Source: Longimicrobium sp.
Lineage (GTDB): Bacteria; Gemmatimonadota; Gemmatimonadetes; Longimicrobiales; Longimicrobiaceae
Assembly (NCBI GenBank): GCA_036377595.1
Contig: DASUYB010000088.1
Coordinates: 54,354 to 118,353, forward strand
Direction: 5' to 3'
DNA: 64,000 nt
How positions within the stretch are numbered: the first letter of the stretch is position 1; every line of letters begins with the position of its first letter. The position numbers and the translations under genes were made by a program. This document shows positions 1 to 10,227 of this stretch, one piece after another. The notes beneath the pieces were generated by a model. It searched no databases. It worked only from the letters and a program-made list of their open reading frames with translations, and was not told where the DNA came from.

Positions 1-455
1 AGGTTGATGGCGAAGGGGCCGGTGCCGTGGAGCTGGATCACGGTTTCGCCCCGCGCGCCGCCGAAGTGCGGCATCTGGGGAGGGATGTAGAAATAGTCGC
101 CCGCCCCGTAGGTGTGCAGGCCGCTCTCGTCGGCGCGCTCTCCCATGGCCAGCAGGAAGGTGCCCGAGAGCACCGTCAGGTTCTCGGCGGCGGGGTGCCA
201 GTGGGGCGGGAAGCGGTAGCCGTCCGGGAAGCTGAGGCGCATGGTGTACGGGCCCGCCTGCGCCGGGTTTCCGTCGACCACGGCCATCTTCATCCCCGGC
301 GCGAAGCCGGGGATGTTGGCGTCGGCCCAGGTGAGCGAGCTGTTCGCCACCATCCGCATGCCGCCGGCCGGCGGCGCCGGCTGTTGCTGGGCCGCGGCGT
401 GGACACCGGTCAGCACCAGCGCCGCAGCCGCGAGCGTGCACGTCATCCCGCGCAT
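1..455 (-). CDS. Exported cupin-domain protein, 3' end cut by window edge
   Basis: The frame opens at an ATG preceded by a strong ribosome binding site (GGGAGGTGCGT) and runs off the left edge with no stop. The first ~22 residues look like a Sec signal peptide (hydrophobic LAAAALVLTGV, then AHA-type small residues before a run of Gln). The mature part carries a cupin core: PPHWHPAAENLTVLSGTF supplies the metal-binding His-x-His and Glu, and YIPPQMPHFGG supplies the second-motif His. Family knowledge: such periplasmic single-domain cupins bind a metal or small ligand, but the substrate cannot be read from sequence. It is divergent to the amidohydrolase at 710, across an inverted repeat. Confidence 0.8.
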   Translation of the reverse strand, partial: MRGMTCTLAAAALVLTGVHAAAQQQPAPPAGGMRMVANSSLTWADANIPGFAPGMKMAVVDGNPAQAGPYTMRLSFPDGYRFPPHWHPAAENLTVLSGTFLLAMGERADESGLHTYGAGDYFYIPPQMPHFGGARGETVIQLHGTGPFAIN

Positions 456-629
456 ACGCACCTCCCTCGGGTTCGGGTTGCGCGTCGGAAGCAGGCGGGC
501 ACGTCCGGGGGGCTCGCCGTCCTGCTCCCGGAGTGGACAGCGAACCAAGGTGCGTCCGGCCAGCCCGGACAGCAACACTTTCGACCGAAGGGCGGGACGA
601 AGCCCCTGCGACACGACCGGTCACGGATA

Positions 630-682
630 CCTTGACATTCGACAACAGGACCACTAGCCTGGCCTTTGTTGTCGGATGACAA
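630..682. promoter_or_regulatory. Inverted repeat in divergent promoter region
   Basis: Two ~20-base arms, CCTTGACATTCGACAACAGG and the near-complement of CCTTTGTTGTCGGATGACAAGG, flank a 12-base centre. Each arm carries a -35-like hexamer (TTGACA at 632-637 on plus, TTGTCA at 682-677 on minus). The site lies between the minus-strand cupin gene and the plus-strand amidohydrolase gene. It could be a symmetric operator or a pair of facing promoters; the -10 boxes (TAGCCT / AGGCTA in the shared centre) are poor matches. Confidence 0.4.
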
Positions 683-709
683 GGTATCCTGCCTACCGGG
701 AGCTCTCCG

Positions 710-2002
710 ATGTCAGAGACGACTCGCGAGCGGCCTCGCCGCCCGTGGCGCGGGGCGGCGGCCGCCCGCCTGCTGCGGGGCACCCTTCTCGCCGCCGTCG
801 CCGCCTGCGGGCCGGTCGGCGGACCCGCTCCCGCCGCGCACGGCGTGGAGTACCGCGGCGGCCGCTGGTTCGACGGCACCCGCTTCGTGCCGCGCACGAT
901 GTACGTGGTGGACGGCGTCTTCCGCTCCCGGGCGCCGGCGCGCGTGGACTCGGTGGTGGACCTGGCGGGCGGGTACGTGGTGCCGCCGTTCGCGGACGCG
1001 CACCAGCACCTCCTCGACCCGCGGATCGGCCCCACCGTCGCCGCGTACCTGCGCGACGGGATCTTCTACGTGAAGGACCAGGGGAACGCGCCGATCATGC
1101 GGCGCCTGATCGACCCCGCGCTGAACCGCCCCACCTCGATCGACTACATCAGCGCCAACCAGGCGTGGACCTCTCCCGGCGGGCACCCCGTGGAGGTCAT
1201 CCGGCGCGGCGTGGCGATGGGCGGGCCGATCGCGGCGTTCATCCGCGACAGCCTGGACCCGGGGACAGTGATGCAGGTGGACACCCGCGCCGACGTCGAG
1301 CGGCGCTGGCCGTACTTCCTGGCCGGGCGCCCCGACTTCGTGAAGGTGCACCTGCTCCGCTCGGAGGACTACGCGCGGCTGCGAGCCGACCCGCGCGCCG
1401 AGGGGAACCGGGGGATGGATCCGGCGCTCGTCCCGGAGATCGTCCGGCTCGCGCACCGCGCGGGGCTGCAGGTCTCCGCGCACGTCTACACCGCGCAGGA
1501 CTTCCGCAACGCCCTCGAGGGCGGCGTCGACCAGATCGCGCACCTTCCCGGCGGGCGCGGCGACGCCGCTCCCTTCCTCCTCACCGACACCGACGCGGCG
1601 CGCGCCGCGGCCCGCCACGTCACCGTCGTCACCACGGTGACCCAGCACGGCGACAGCGCGCTGACCGACCGGCTGATCCGGGACCAGTACACGCACAACA
1701 TCGACGTCCTGCGCCGCCACGGCGTTCCCCTCCTGCTCGGCAGCGACAAGTTCGGCGGCACGGCGGCCATCGAAGCCGCAGCGCTGGCCCGCTCGGGGCT
1801 GTTCGGCAACCTGGAGCTCCTGCGCATGTGGAGCGTGACCACGCCCCGCGCCATATTTCCCGCCCGGCGGATCGGCGCGCTGGCCGACGGCTACGAGGCC
1901 AGCTTCCTGGTACTCGCCGCCGACCCGCTGGCGGACTTCCGCGCCACCCGTACGATCGTGCTGCGCGTCAAGCAGGGCGTGCCGATCCGCCTGGCGCCGT
2001 AG
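710..2002 (+). CDS. Amidohydrolase-family lipoprotein
   Basis: A 430-residue metal-dependent hydrolase of the amidohydrolase superfamily. The basic N-terminus plus hydrophobic run ends in a lipobox-like VAAC (Cys33), so export with lipid anchoring is likely. A beta-sandwich entry (residues ~46-92) leads into the metal motif ADAHQH (His98, His100). Lys212 (VKVHLL) is the likely bridging carboxylated Lys, His258 (SAHVY) and His278 (IAHLP) are the further ligands, and Asp346 (GSDKFGG) is the catalytic acid. The C-terminal strand set (GYEASFLVLAADPL) closes the sandwich as in imidazolonepropionase/prolidase-like members. Start chosen at the ATG after GGGAGCTCTCCG. Substrate unknown; no pathway neighbours. 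Confidence 0.85.
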   Translation: MSETTRERPRRPWRGAAAARLLRGTLLAAVAACGPVGGPAPAAHGVEYRGGRWFDGTRFVPRTMYVVDGVFRSRAPARVDSVVDLAGGYVVPPFADAHQHLLDPRIGPTVAAYLRDGIFYVKDQGNAPIMRRLIDPALNRPTSIDYISANQAWTSPGGHPVEVIRRGVAMGGPIAAFIRDSLDPGTVMQVDTRADVERRWPYFLAGRPDFVKVHLLRSEDYARLRADPRAEGNRGMDPALVPEIVRLAHRAGLQVSAHVYTAQDFRNALEGGVDQIAHLPGGRGDAAPFLLTDTDAARAAARHVTVVTTVTQHGDSALTDRLIRDQYTHNIDVLRRHGVPLLLGSDKFGGTAAIEAAALARSGLFGNLELLRMWSVTTPRAIFPARRIGALADGYEASFLVLAADPLADFRATRTIVLRVKQGVPIRLAP

Positions 2003-2026
2003 GTTCCATCGCACGACCAAGCAAGT

Positions 2027-2200
2027 AGTCCCAAGTCCTGAGTCCTAAGTCCTAAGTGATTAAATTCAAGCAAGATGCGGGGCTCGTTCACCCAGGACTT
2101 GGCGACTCGGGACTTAGGACTTAGGACTTGGGACTTAGAACTTGGGACTTAGAACTTGGGACTTAGGACTCAGGACTTAGGACTCAGGACTTAGGACTCG
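2027..2200. repeat. Inverted pair of heptamer arrays (GGACTTA)
   Basis: From 2107 to 2200 runs a slightly degenerate tandem array of the heptamer GGACTTA (variants GGACTCA, GGGACTT, GAACTTG; roughly 13 units). At 2027-2057 its complement occurs (about four units of AGTCCTA), so transcripts could fold into a long hairpin with a ~50-base loop. It separates the amidohydrolase from padR. The same heptamer recurs at 50830-50860. Confidence 0.9.
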
Positions 2201-2265
2201 TGAATCCGGCAGAACTTCTGAGCACCTGCCTGGGATATACCACCGCTTTCGCGAAGGGCGCCGCC

Positions 2266-2595
2266 ATGGGTGAAGCCGTCGATCTGCTGCAGGGCACGCT
2301 CGACCTCCTGATCCTCAAGACGCTGGCCCTGGGGCCGCTGCACGGCTGGGGGATCTCCAAGCGCGTGCGCCAGCTCTCCGAAGACGCGCTGCAGGTGCAC
2401 CAGGGATCGCTCTACCCCGCGCTGTACCGGCTGGAGGACCGGGGGTGGATCGAGGCCGAGTGGGGGACCTCGCCCGAGGGGCGCCGCGTCAAGTTCTACC
2501 GCCTGACCGACGGCGGCCGGCGCGCATTCGCCGACGAGCGGGCGAGCTGGCGGACGTTCGTGGCGGCGGTGGAGCAGGTGCTCCAGGCTACCTGA
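2266..2595 (+). CDS. PadR-family transcriptional regulator
   Basis: A 109-residue PadR winged-helix protein, of the short subtype found next to ADOP permeases. The N-terminal helix LLQGTLDLLILKTLALGPLHG, the helix-turn-helix (residues ~25-50) and the wing (SLYPALYRLEDRGWI, FYRLTDGGRR) are all present. The frame is open upstream to a GTG at 2200, but that stretch comes from the heptamer repeat, so the ATG at 2266 is preferred and aligns with the usual family start. Eight bases separate it from the permease gene, implying one operon and PadR control of its own permease, probably by release on binding a small lipophilic compound (family knowledge plus inference). Confidence 0.88.
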   Translation: MGEAVDLLQGTLDLLILKTLALGPLHGWGISKRVRQLSEDALQVHQGSLYPALYRLEDRGWIEAEWGTSPEGRRVKFYRLTDGGRRAFADERASWRTFVAAVEQVLQAT

Positions 2596-2603
2596 GGCGC
2601 GCC

Positions 2604-5270
2604 ATGGAAGCACTCCCGCGGTGGCTGCGCCGCCTCTCGCGCCTGGCGCACAGGCGGCGCCTGGAGCGCGAGATGGACGACGAGATGCGCTTCCACGTGG
2701 AGATGGAGGCCGCGGAGCTCGTGCGCGAGGGGATGCCGCCGGCCGAGGCCCGCCGCCAGGCGCTGCTCCGCTTCGGCGGCGTGGAGCGGTTCAAGGAGGA
2801 GGCGCGCGACGCCTGGCCGCTGCGCGGGGCCGAGCGCGTGCTGGCCGACCTGCGCTACGCGCTGCGCTCCCTGCGCCGCGCCCGCGGCTTCACCACGGCG
2901 GCGGTGCTTGCGCTGGCGCTGGGGATCGGCGCCAACGCCGCCGTGTTCGGCACCGTGGACTCCATTGCCTTCCGCCCGCTGGCCGCGCGCGCGCCGGAGG
3001 AGCTGGTGGCGCTCTACGGCGTGCAGGGCGAAGCCGGGCTGCTGAACTTCTCCTGGCCCGCCTTCCAGGACTTCCGCCGCGGCGCCGCCGCCTTCTCCGA
3101 CCTCGCGGCCTTCACCGAGGGTCCGGTGAGCCTGGGCGGGCGGACCGAGCCCGAGATCGCCTGGGCCGTGCACGCGAGCGACAACTACTTCACCCTGCTG
3201 GGGGTGAAGCCGGCGCTGGGTGCCTTCTTCGGGCCGGGCGACCTGGATGCGCCGGTGGTGGTGCTGAGCCACGCGCTCTGGCTGCGGCGCTTCGGCGGCT
3301 ACCCCGACGTGGTGGGGCGCACGCTGCCCGTGAACGGCACCCCCTTCACCGTGGTGGGCGTGGCACCCGCCCAGTTCACCGGCACCCGCCTCTTCACCTA
3401 CGAGCCGAGCGTGTGGCTCCCGGCGGGGATGCACGCCAATACGATCCCCGGGAGCGCGGGGCTGCTGGCCAGGCACGACGCGGCGCGCTTCATCCTGCTG
3501 GGGCGGCTGCGTCCCGGGGTGACGCCGGCCCGGGCGCGCGCCGGCGCCGACGCGGTGGCGCGGCGGCTGGCGGCAGAGCATCCCGAGCTGTACCGGGGGC
3601 TGCGCACCCGGCTGGTCTCCAACCGGACGCCGATCAACCCCTGGCTGGCGCCCCCCGCGCGGATCGCCGCCGCCGCGCGGATGGTGCTGCTGGGCGTGGC
3701 GCTGGTGCTGCTGATCGCCTGCGCCGACGTGGCCATCCTGCTGCTGGCGCGCATGACGGTGCGCCGCCGCGAGATGGCGATCCGGCTGTCGCTGGGCGCC
3801 TCGCGGAGGCGGCTGGTGCAGCAGCTGCTCACCGAGAGCGTGGCGCTGGCCGCCCTGGGTGCCGCGGCGGCGCTCCCCGTGGCCTGGCTGGCGATGCGCG
3901 GCGTGCAGCGGCTGTTTCCCCGCCTGGAGTACGCCTCCACCCTCCGCCCCGCCGCCGGCGCGCGGGTGTTCGCGTACGCGGCGCTGCTGGCCCTGGGCGC
4001 GGCCGTGGTGTTCGGCCTGGCCCCCGCGCTCCAGGCCTGCCGGCGGAGCCCGGCGCCCGGGCTGCGCGGGGGCGAGGCCGGACCCGGCGGGCGGAGGCCA
4101 GGGCTGCGCGAGCTGCTGGTGGTGGCCCAGGTGGCGCTCTCGGTGCTGGTGCTGGTGAGCGCGGGGCTCTTCCTGCGCAGCCTGCGCCAGGCGCGCTCCC
4201 TCGACCCCGGCTTCGCGGTCGACGGCGCGCTGGCCTTCACCCTCGACCCGCGGCTCGCGCCGGCGTACGACAGCGCGCGCAGCCGGCTCGTCTACGCGCG
4301 CGTGCTGGGCCGGCTGGCGGAGCTCCCCGGCGTGCGGGCGGTGGGGCGCGCGGCGTCGGTGCCGCTGGACGGGAACAGCGCGGTGGTACGGGTCTTCGCC
4401 GACGGCGCGCCGGCCGATCCGGAGCGCGCTCCCGTGGCCGAGTACATCCTTAGCGGGCCCGGCTGGTTCCGCGCGATCGGCACCCCGCTCGTGGCGGGAC
4501 GCGACTTCGTGGCGGCCGACACCGGCGCCCGCAGCGAGCCCGTGGTGGTCAACGAGGTGCTGGCGCGCCGGCTCTGGCCGGGGGAGCCGGCGGTGGGGAA
4601 GCGGCTGCGCCTGGATTCGGCCGCGGGTCCGCCGCTGGAGGTGGTGGGCGTGGCGCGCGCGTCGAAGTACCGCGCCCTCGGCGAGGCGCCGCGCGCGGCC
4701 GTCTGGCGCGACCTGGACCGCGCCGCGCGCTCGCGCAGCACCGTGGTGGTGCGTGCCGCCGGCAACGAGGCCGCGCTCCTTCCCGCGGTGCGTGCCGCGG
4801 TGCGCGAGGCCGACCCCGCGCTTCCCCTGATCGGGCTCGGCACGCTGCGCGAACGCGTGTCGGTGGCGTACGCCGCGGTGCGGAGCGGTGCCTCGGCCGC
4901 GCTCGGCTTCGGCGTCCTGGCCGTGCTGCTGGCGGCCTCGGGGATCTACGGGGTGGTCTCCTACGACGTCACCCAGCGCCGGCGCGAGATCGCCATCCGG
5001 ATGGCGCTCGGCGCCGGGCGGGCGGCGGTGGTGCGCCTGGTGGTGGGGCGCGCGCTGCGGCTGGCGCTGGCGGGCACGGTGCTGGGATTGCTGGGGGCGG
5101 TCGCCGTTCCCACCGGGATCGAGCGCATGCTCTTCGGCGTCTCGCGCACCGACCCGCTCGCGCTCGCCGCCTCGGTGGTCCTCTTCTGCGCGATCGCGGC
5201 GCTGGCGGCGTTCCTCCCGGCGCAGCGGGCGGCGCGCCTCGACCCGATGCGCGTGCTGCGCCTGGAGTAG
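2604..5270 (+). CDS. ADOP-type ABC transporter permease (duplicated MacB/FtsX)
   Basis: An 888-residue permease of the acidobacterial duplicated orphan permease type. An N-terminal cytoplasmic helix pair (EREMDDEMRFHVEMEAAELVREGM, written here only as a landmark near residues 20-45) is followed by ALRSLRRARGFTTAAVLALALGIGAN, the first transmembrane helix, then a large MacB-type periplasmic domain. The first FtsX unit follows (MTVRRREMAIRLSLGASR), then a second periplasmic domain and a second FtsX unit (VTQRRREIAIRMALGAGR) ending PAQRAARLDPMRVLRLE. No ATPase is encoded alongside, as is usual for these orphans. Start is the ATG 8 bases after padR. Confidence 0.9.
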   Translation: MEALPRWLRRLSRLAHRRRLEREMDDEMRFHVEMEAAELVREGMPPAEARRQALLRFGGVERFKEEARDAWPLRGAERVLADLRYALRSLRRARGFTTAAVLALALGIGANAAVFGTVDSIAFRPLAARAPEELVALYGVQGEAGLLNFSWPAFQDFRRGAAAFSDLAAFTEGPVSLGGRTEPEIAWAVHASDNYFTLLGVKPALGAFFGPGDLDAPVVVLSHALWLRRFGGYPDVVGRTLPVNGTPFTVVGVAPAQFTGTRLFTYEPSVWLPAGMHANTIPGSAGLLARHDAARFILLGRLRPGVTPARARAGADAVARRLAAEHPELYRGLRTRLVSNRTPINPWLAPPARIAAAARMVLLGVALVLLIACADVAILLLARMTVRRREMAIRLSLGASRRRLVQQLLTESVALAALGAAAALPVAWLAMRGVQRLFPRLEYASTLRPAAGARVFAYAALLALGAAVVFGLAPALQACRRSPAPGLRGGEAGPGGRRPGLRELLVVAQVALSVLVLVSAGLFLRSLRQARSLDPGFAVDGALAFTLDPRLAPAYDSARSRLVYARVLGRLAELPGVRAVGRAASVPLDGNSAVVRVFADGAPADPERAPVAEYILSGPGWFRAIGTPLVAGRDFVAADTGARSEPVVVNEVLARRLWPGEPAVGKRLRLDSAAGPPLEVVGVARASKYRALGEAPRAAVWRDLDRAARSRSTVVVRAAGNEAALLPAVRAAVREADPALPLIGLGTLRERVSVAYAAVRSGASAALGFGVLAVLLAASGIYGVVSYDVTQRRREIAIRMALGAGRAAVVRLVVGRALRLALAGTVLGLLGAVAVPTGIERMLFGVSRTDPLALAASVVLFCAIAALAAFLPAQRAARLDPMRVLRLE

Positions 5271-5309
5271 ACGAACACCGTCGTGCCGGATCCCGGAAAA
5301 CAACGGGCC

Positions 5310-5455
5310 TCACGCGGAGACGCGGAGAACTGCGGAAGACGATGACCGCGGTTCTCTCCGCGACTCCGCGTGATATAAAATCCAAAAACAACAGGTCTCA
5401 CGCAGAGCAGCAGAGGCAGCTGAGGTGAGTTCTCTGCTGCCTCCGCTGCTCTGCG
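5310..5455. repeat. Two CACGCAGAG/CACGCGGAG-type palindromes
   Basis: Two adjacent long inverted repeats. The first, 5310-5373, has arms starting TCACGCGGAGACGCGGAG and ending CTCCGCGACTCCGCGTGA; the second, 5396-5455, has arms starting TCTCACGCAGAGCAGCAG and ending CTGCTGCCTCCGCTGCTC. Members of the same family recur at 13522, 21700, 31903 and 34021. They lie just after the permease stop and could terminate transcription, but they have no U-tract and look like a dispersed palindromic element. Confidence 0.85.
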
Positions 5456-5504
5456 ACGGCAGGCGCATTGCGCCGTGATGCACCGTCAGCGTATCGCGTC
5501 ATAG

Positions 5505-5804
5505 TCACTGCGTGGGTTCGGAACCCGGGACGAGATCGAGCACGACGCCGGGTGGGCTGTCATGCCATGCGACGAGGGGAATGCCGAGTTCCCGGAGGGC
5601 GATAGTTCGCACCCTTCAAACGGTTTCCTTAATCGCGACGGCATCCTCGTCCTCTCGGGCCGAATGGCGTCGCGACTCGGCCAGTACCATTCCTTCACGA
5701 AGCCAGCGGCGCACAGCGGCCCAATCCTCAGGCCTTCCCCGCGCTCATGAAGGACGACCTCGCACGCAAATCGCCTGTACTTTGGGCGCAAGGCTCTCGA
5801 ACAT
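5505..5804 (-). pseudogene. Decayed ~99-residue gene with two in-frame stops
   Basis: Reading the minus strand from the ATG at 5804 gives exactly 100 codons with natural-looking protein broken by two stops, at codons 20 and 63. Segment one starts MFESLAPKVQAICVRG; segment two contains EDWAAVRRWLREGMVLAESRR; segment three contains RTIALRELGIPLVAWHD and PPGVVLDLVPGSEP. The continuity of plausible helix and strand segments across both stops in a single frame is the evidence for a dead gene. I do not recognise the family. The base composition is less GC-biased than in neighbouring genes. It may instead be chance. Confidence 0.4.
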
Positions 5805-5931
5805 TCTCCTGGGCCTTGGACATGCGGTAGAATGGCATCCACTCAGCCCGTTGTGGGAATTCTGATCGCGCATGGCTCTGAGGTACTTGCAAAGACGCGC
5901 CGAGTTGAGCGCGAAGTCCCCCGGCGTGTAC

Positions 5932-7572
5932 ATGCCGCCGCACGCGCATAGGCATCTCGGCGTCAGCGTGCTTGCCGCCGTGTGCCTGCTCGTGTCGTGC
6001 GTCGCCCCCGCCTCCGCTCCGCTCGCGCTGACCGCTTCCCCGTCCGCCGAGGGAGTACGCGCCGCCGTTCGATCCGCCGTGGGCTACGAGCGCCTGCGCT
6101 CGCTCGGCAACGGGTTCGAGATCGTGGAGACGGATTCCGCGGACCGCGACACCGTCGTCTACCGCTTCGGACTGGAAGGCGAGTTGATGCGGCTGCAGGG
6201 CGGCGCACCGTCAGCCGATCTCGGGTTCGACGGCCGCTTCGCCTGGCAGGTGACCGCGCGCAGCCAGGGCGTGGCCGACCCGCTGTCGCAGCGCAACCGC
6301 GAGAAGCTGCTGACGCCGTTGTGGGTGCGCGGTGATTGGTGGCTGGACGAGCGGGCGCCGTTCGACTTCGCGACGGTGGATTCGCTCTCCGACGCCTCGC
6401 GGGTCGCGCTGTCGCTGAGGGCGCCCGGCGGCCTGGTGGGGAGCACCCTCTTCGTCGACCGCGCGACCTCACTGCCGGCGGAACTGGTGGTGGAGTACGA
6501 GCGCGGGCCCAACCGCATCGTCTACGGCGACTGGCGATCGGTGCTCGGGTTCCGCGTGCCTTTCCGCGTGATGGCGACGTACGCCGGCAGCACGTCCAGC
6601 CGCCGCGTCGTGGCCGTGCGCCCGCTGGCGGAGCCGGCGCGGACGGCGTTCGCGGTGCCGCCGCTGCCGCCCGGTATCACCTTCGACGACGCGCAGCCCG
6701 CCGCGCTGCGGGTGGCGCGCGCGGCGCCGTACGCGGACGGCACGCCGGGACACGTGTTCGTGCGGCCGCGGGTGGACGGCCGCGAGGTGGGGTGGTGGAA
6801 CTTCGACAGCGGGGCCGAGGGAATGACGATCGACGCCGCCCTGGCGGACTCGCTCGGGCTGCCGGTGGTCGGGCGCACCGCCGTCACCGGCGCCGACGGC
6901 CGCCGGCGCGAGGCCACCATCCGCCGCGCGCGCACCTTCACGCTCGGCCGGCTGACCTACCGCGATCCCCTGCTGCTGGCCGAGGACCTGTCCGCGACCA
7001 CGGCGCCGCCGGGGACGAAGCGTGGCGGCGTGGTCGGCTATCCCGTCTTCCGCCGCGGCGTGGTGGAGTTCGCCGCCGGCGGCGACTCGGTGGCGCTGTA
7101 CAACCCGGCGACGTACTCGCTCCTGGATAGAGGGCGCTGGGCGGCGCTGTCGTTCATCGACCTGACGCCGGCGGCGTGCGCGGGGCTGGAGGGCGGCCGG
7201 CGCGGGCTCTTCCAGCTCGACACCGGCGCCGGTGGCACGGTCAGCTTCTACGCCGCGTTCGTGGCGAGGGAGAACCTGCTCGCCGGGCGCGACACGCAGA
7301 CGGTCACCAGCACGGGCACGGGCGGGACGTTCCGCACCACCGAGGGCCACCTGGAGTGGTTCGAGTTGGCCGGACGTCGCTGGGAGCGGCCTCTCGTCGA
7401 GTTCCGCACCGGCGGGTTCAGCCGCGAGGGTGGGGCGGGGGTGATCGGGAGAGAATTCCTGCGGGCGTTCACCGTCGTCTTCGACTACCCGCACCTCCGC
7501 CTGGCGCTGCTGCCGGCGGATGGAACGGCCGCCGGCGAAGACGTGGTGCGGTCGCTGGAGCGGTGCCGTTGA
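5932..7572 (+). CDS. Retropepsin-like aspartyl protease lipoprotein
   Basis: A 546-residue exported protein. The signal peptide ends in lipobox LVSC (Cys23). Residues ~30-245 form an outer-membrane-lipoprotein-like sandwich domain. The C-terminal half has two aspartic-protease lobes: the first active-site motif is FDSGAEG (Asp292), the second LDTGAGG (Asp430), each followed by the family's hydrophobic strands, and the end GVIGREFLRAFTVVFDY matches the GxxGxxfl motif that follows the second lobe. Having both Asp motifs in one chain makes a self-contained active site plausible. The frame is open upstream to 5872, but the ATG at 5932 gives a clean signal peptide. It stands alone; substrate unknown. 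Confidence 0.82.
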   Translation: MPPHAHRHLGVSVLAAVCLLVSCVAPASAPLALTASPSAEGVRAAVRSAVGYERLRSLGNGFEIVETDSADRDTVVYRFGLEGELMRLQGGAPSADLGFDGRFAWQVTARSQGVADPLSQRNREKLLTPLWVRGDWWLDERAPFDFATVDSLSDASRVALSLRAPGGLVGSTLFVDRATSLPAELVVEYERGPNRIVYGDWRSVLGFRVPFRVMATYAGSTSSRRVVAVRPLAEPARTAFAVPPLPPGITFDDAQPAALRVARAAPYADGTPGHVFVRPRVDGREVGWWNFDSGAEGMTIDAALADSLGLPVVGRTAVTGADGRRREATIRRARTFTLGRLTYRDPLLLAEDLSATTAPPGTKRGGVVGYPVFRRGVVEFAAGGDSVALYNPATYSLLDRGRWAALSFIDLTPAACAGLEGGRRGLFQLDTGAGGTVSFYAAFVARENLLAGRDTQTVTSTGTGGTFRTTEGHLEWFELAGRRWERPLVEFRTGGFSREGGAGVIGREFLRAFTVVFDYPHLRLALLPADGTAAGEDVVRSLERCR

Positions 7573-7659
7573 GGCCGCGGTGTCCGGGTCCGCGTCCGAG
7601 ACGACTCTCGCACGGCCACGGCGTCGCTCAGCGGCGAGCGGCGCTCGCGGTGGCCGGGC

Positions 7660-7797
7660 TCACGGCGCAGGGACCGTGTAGCCCGTCACCACCGCCTTCA
7701 TCACCCCCCGCGCGCGGTTCGACACCAGGCTTCCCGGTTGTCGTAGATGCGGCTTCAACCGCTTGGCCCGGCCGACGTAGACGCGCTCGGCGCCGGG
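7660..7797 (-). pseudogene. C-terminal fragment resembling a GIY-YIG-type nuclease tail
   Basis: A 45-codon minus-strand frame with no start ends at a TGA at 7660. It reads ERVYVGRAKRLKPHL, then LVSNRARGVMKAVVTGYTVPAP. The VYVGRAKRLK string resembles the start of a GIY-YIG-like module, but too little remains to be sure. It abuts the HNH fragment at 7798-7800 in a different frame, so the two look joined by a deletion or recombination event. Not functional as it stands. Confidence 0.4.
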
Positions 7798-7937
7798 CGG
7801 ATTTCTGCGATAAACACTCCATCTTCATTGATGATGCGGCGGTGACAATCTGGAAATGCACATTCATTCCCGGATTTGAGGTACAATTCCCGTAGCGTGT
7901 CATTGGTTGGAGTCAATCGCTTAGGTGTTTCACTCAT
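7755..7937 (-). pseudogene. N-terminal fragment of an HNH endonuclease
   Basis: The first ~46 residues, beginning MSETPKRLTPTNDTLREL and including NECAFPDCHRRIINEDGVFIAEI, match the start of HNH nucleases in which a C-x4-C pair precedes the His of the HNH core. The expected continuation (CHI...) is lost after AEI near 7800; what follows is out-of-frame reading of the adjoining fragment to a stop at 7755. The nuclease core is absent, so this is a truncated remnant. The region 7573-8049 otherwise holds only the glmS-side hairpin. Confidence 0.6.
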
Positions 7938-7966
7938 CTGATAATCGATCGTGGAAACTGGTGCAC

Positions 7967-8000
7967 CTCAGCCCCACGGCAGATTTGCCATGGGGCTGAG
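7967..8000 (-). terminator. Hairpin downstream of glmS
   Basis: A near-perfect palindrome, CTCAGCCCCACGGCA and TTGCCATGGGGCTGAG around a 3-base loop, starts 50 bases past the glmS stop. It is a stable GC-rich stem with no U-run after it on the minus strand, so termination there is probable but not certain. The HNH remnant lies just beyond. Confidence 0.5.
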
Positions 8001-8049
8001 TTGGTGCAACCGTTACACGTGACGCGGGCAGCAGCCCCCGGTTGAAGTT

Positions 8050-9912
<1,863 letters not shown>

Positions 9913-10227
9913 AGGCGTGTCCTTCGCGTGGATTGTGTGTCCGGCACTGCGTGTTGAACCGACACTGACGGCAACTGCGACTGCGGATTGGGGAAGATCC
10001 CCGGCCTGTCTCTCTGCACCCCTCGTACCGCTGGGACTGAGTGCCCAGTGCCCAGTGCCAAGTGCCCAGTAACTGAATCGTGAACCGGCTGGCGGTATCT
10101 ACCTCACGCGGGCTTCCCGGCGGCTCCAGATCACGTCATGCACCGACCCACTGGGCACTGGGCACTGGGCACTGGGCACTGGGCACTGGGCACTGGGCAC
10201 TGGGCACTGGGCACTGGGCACTGGGGT
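9913..10227. repeat. glmM-glmS spacer with (GGGCACT) array
   Basis: The 315-base gap contains a nearly pure tandem array of the heptamer GGGCACT at 10142-10225 (about twelve units), ending one base from the glmM stop. A short complementary set (CCCAGTGCCCAGTGCCAAG) lies at 10041-10070. The two can pair into a hairpin. This heptamer contains no stop codon in any frame on either strand, unlike the GGACTTA and CTCAGCA arrays. Confidence 0.9.

Noticed and set aside
2496..5303. A 935-codon minus-strand open frame opposite the ADOP permease
   Set aside because: It is the high-GC mirror of the permease: His/Arg/Gly-rich with no motifs, whereas the plus strand shows clear MacB/FtsX features.
5310..5455. 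Palindromes as ordinary intrinsic terminators
   Set aside because: No U-tract follows and the same arms recur in many unrelated places, so they are called dispersed repeats; a termination role is not excluded.
10142..10225. Possible CRISPR or attachment site
   Set aside because: A pure 7-bp tandem repeat without spacers, integrase or flanking duplication.
9913..10227. glmS ribozyme or riboswitch upstream of glmS
   Set aside because: No conserved ribozyme core was recognised; the gap is mostly heptamer repeats.
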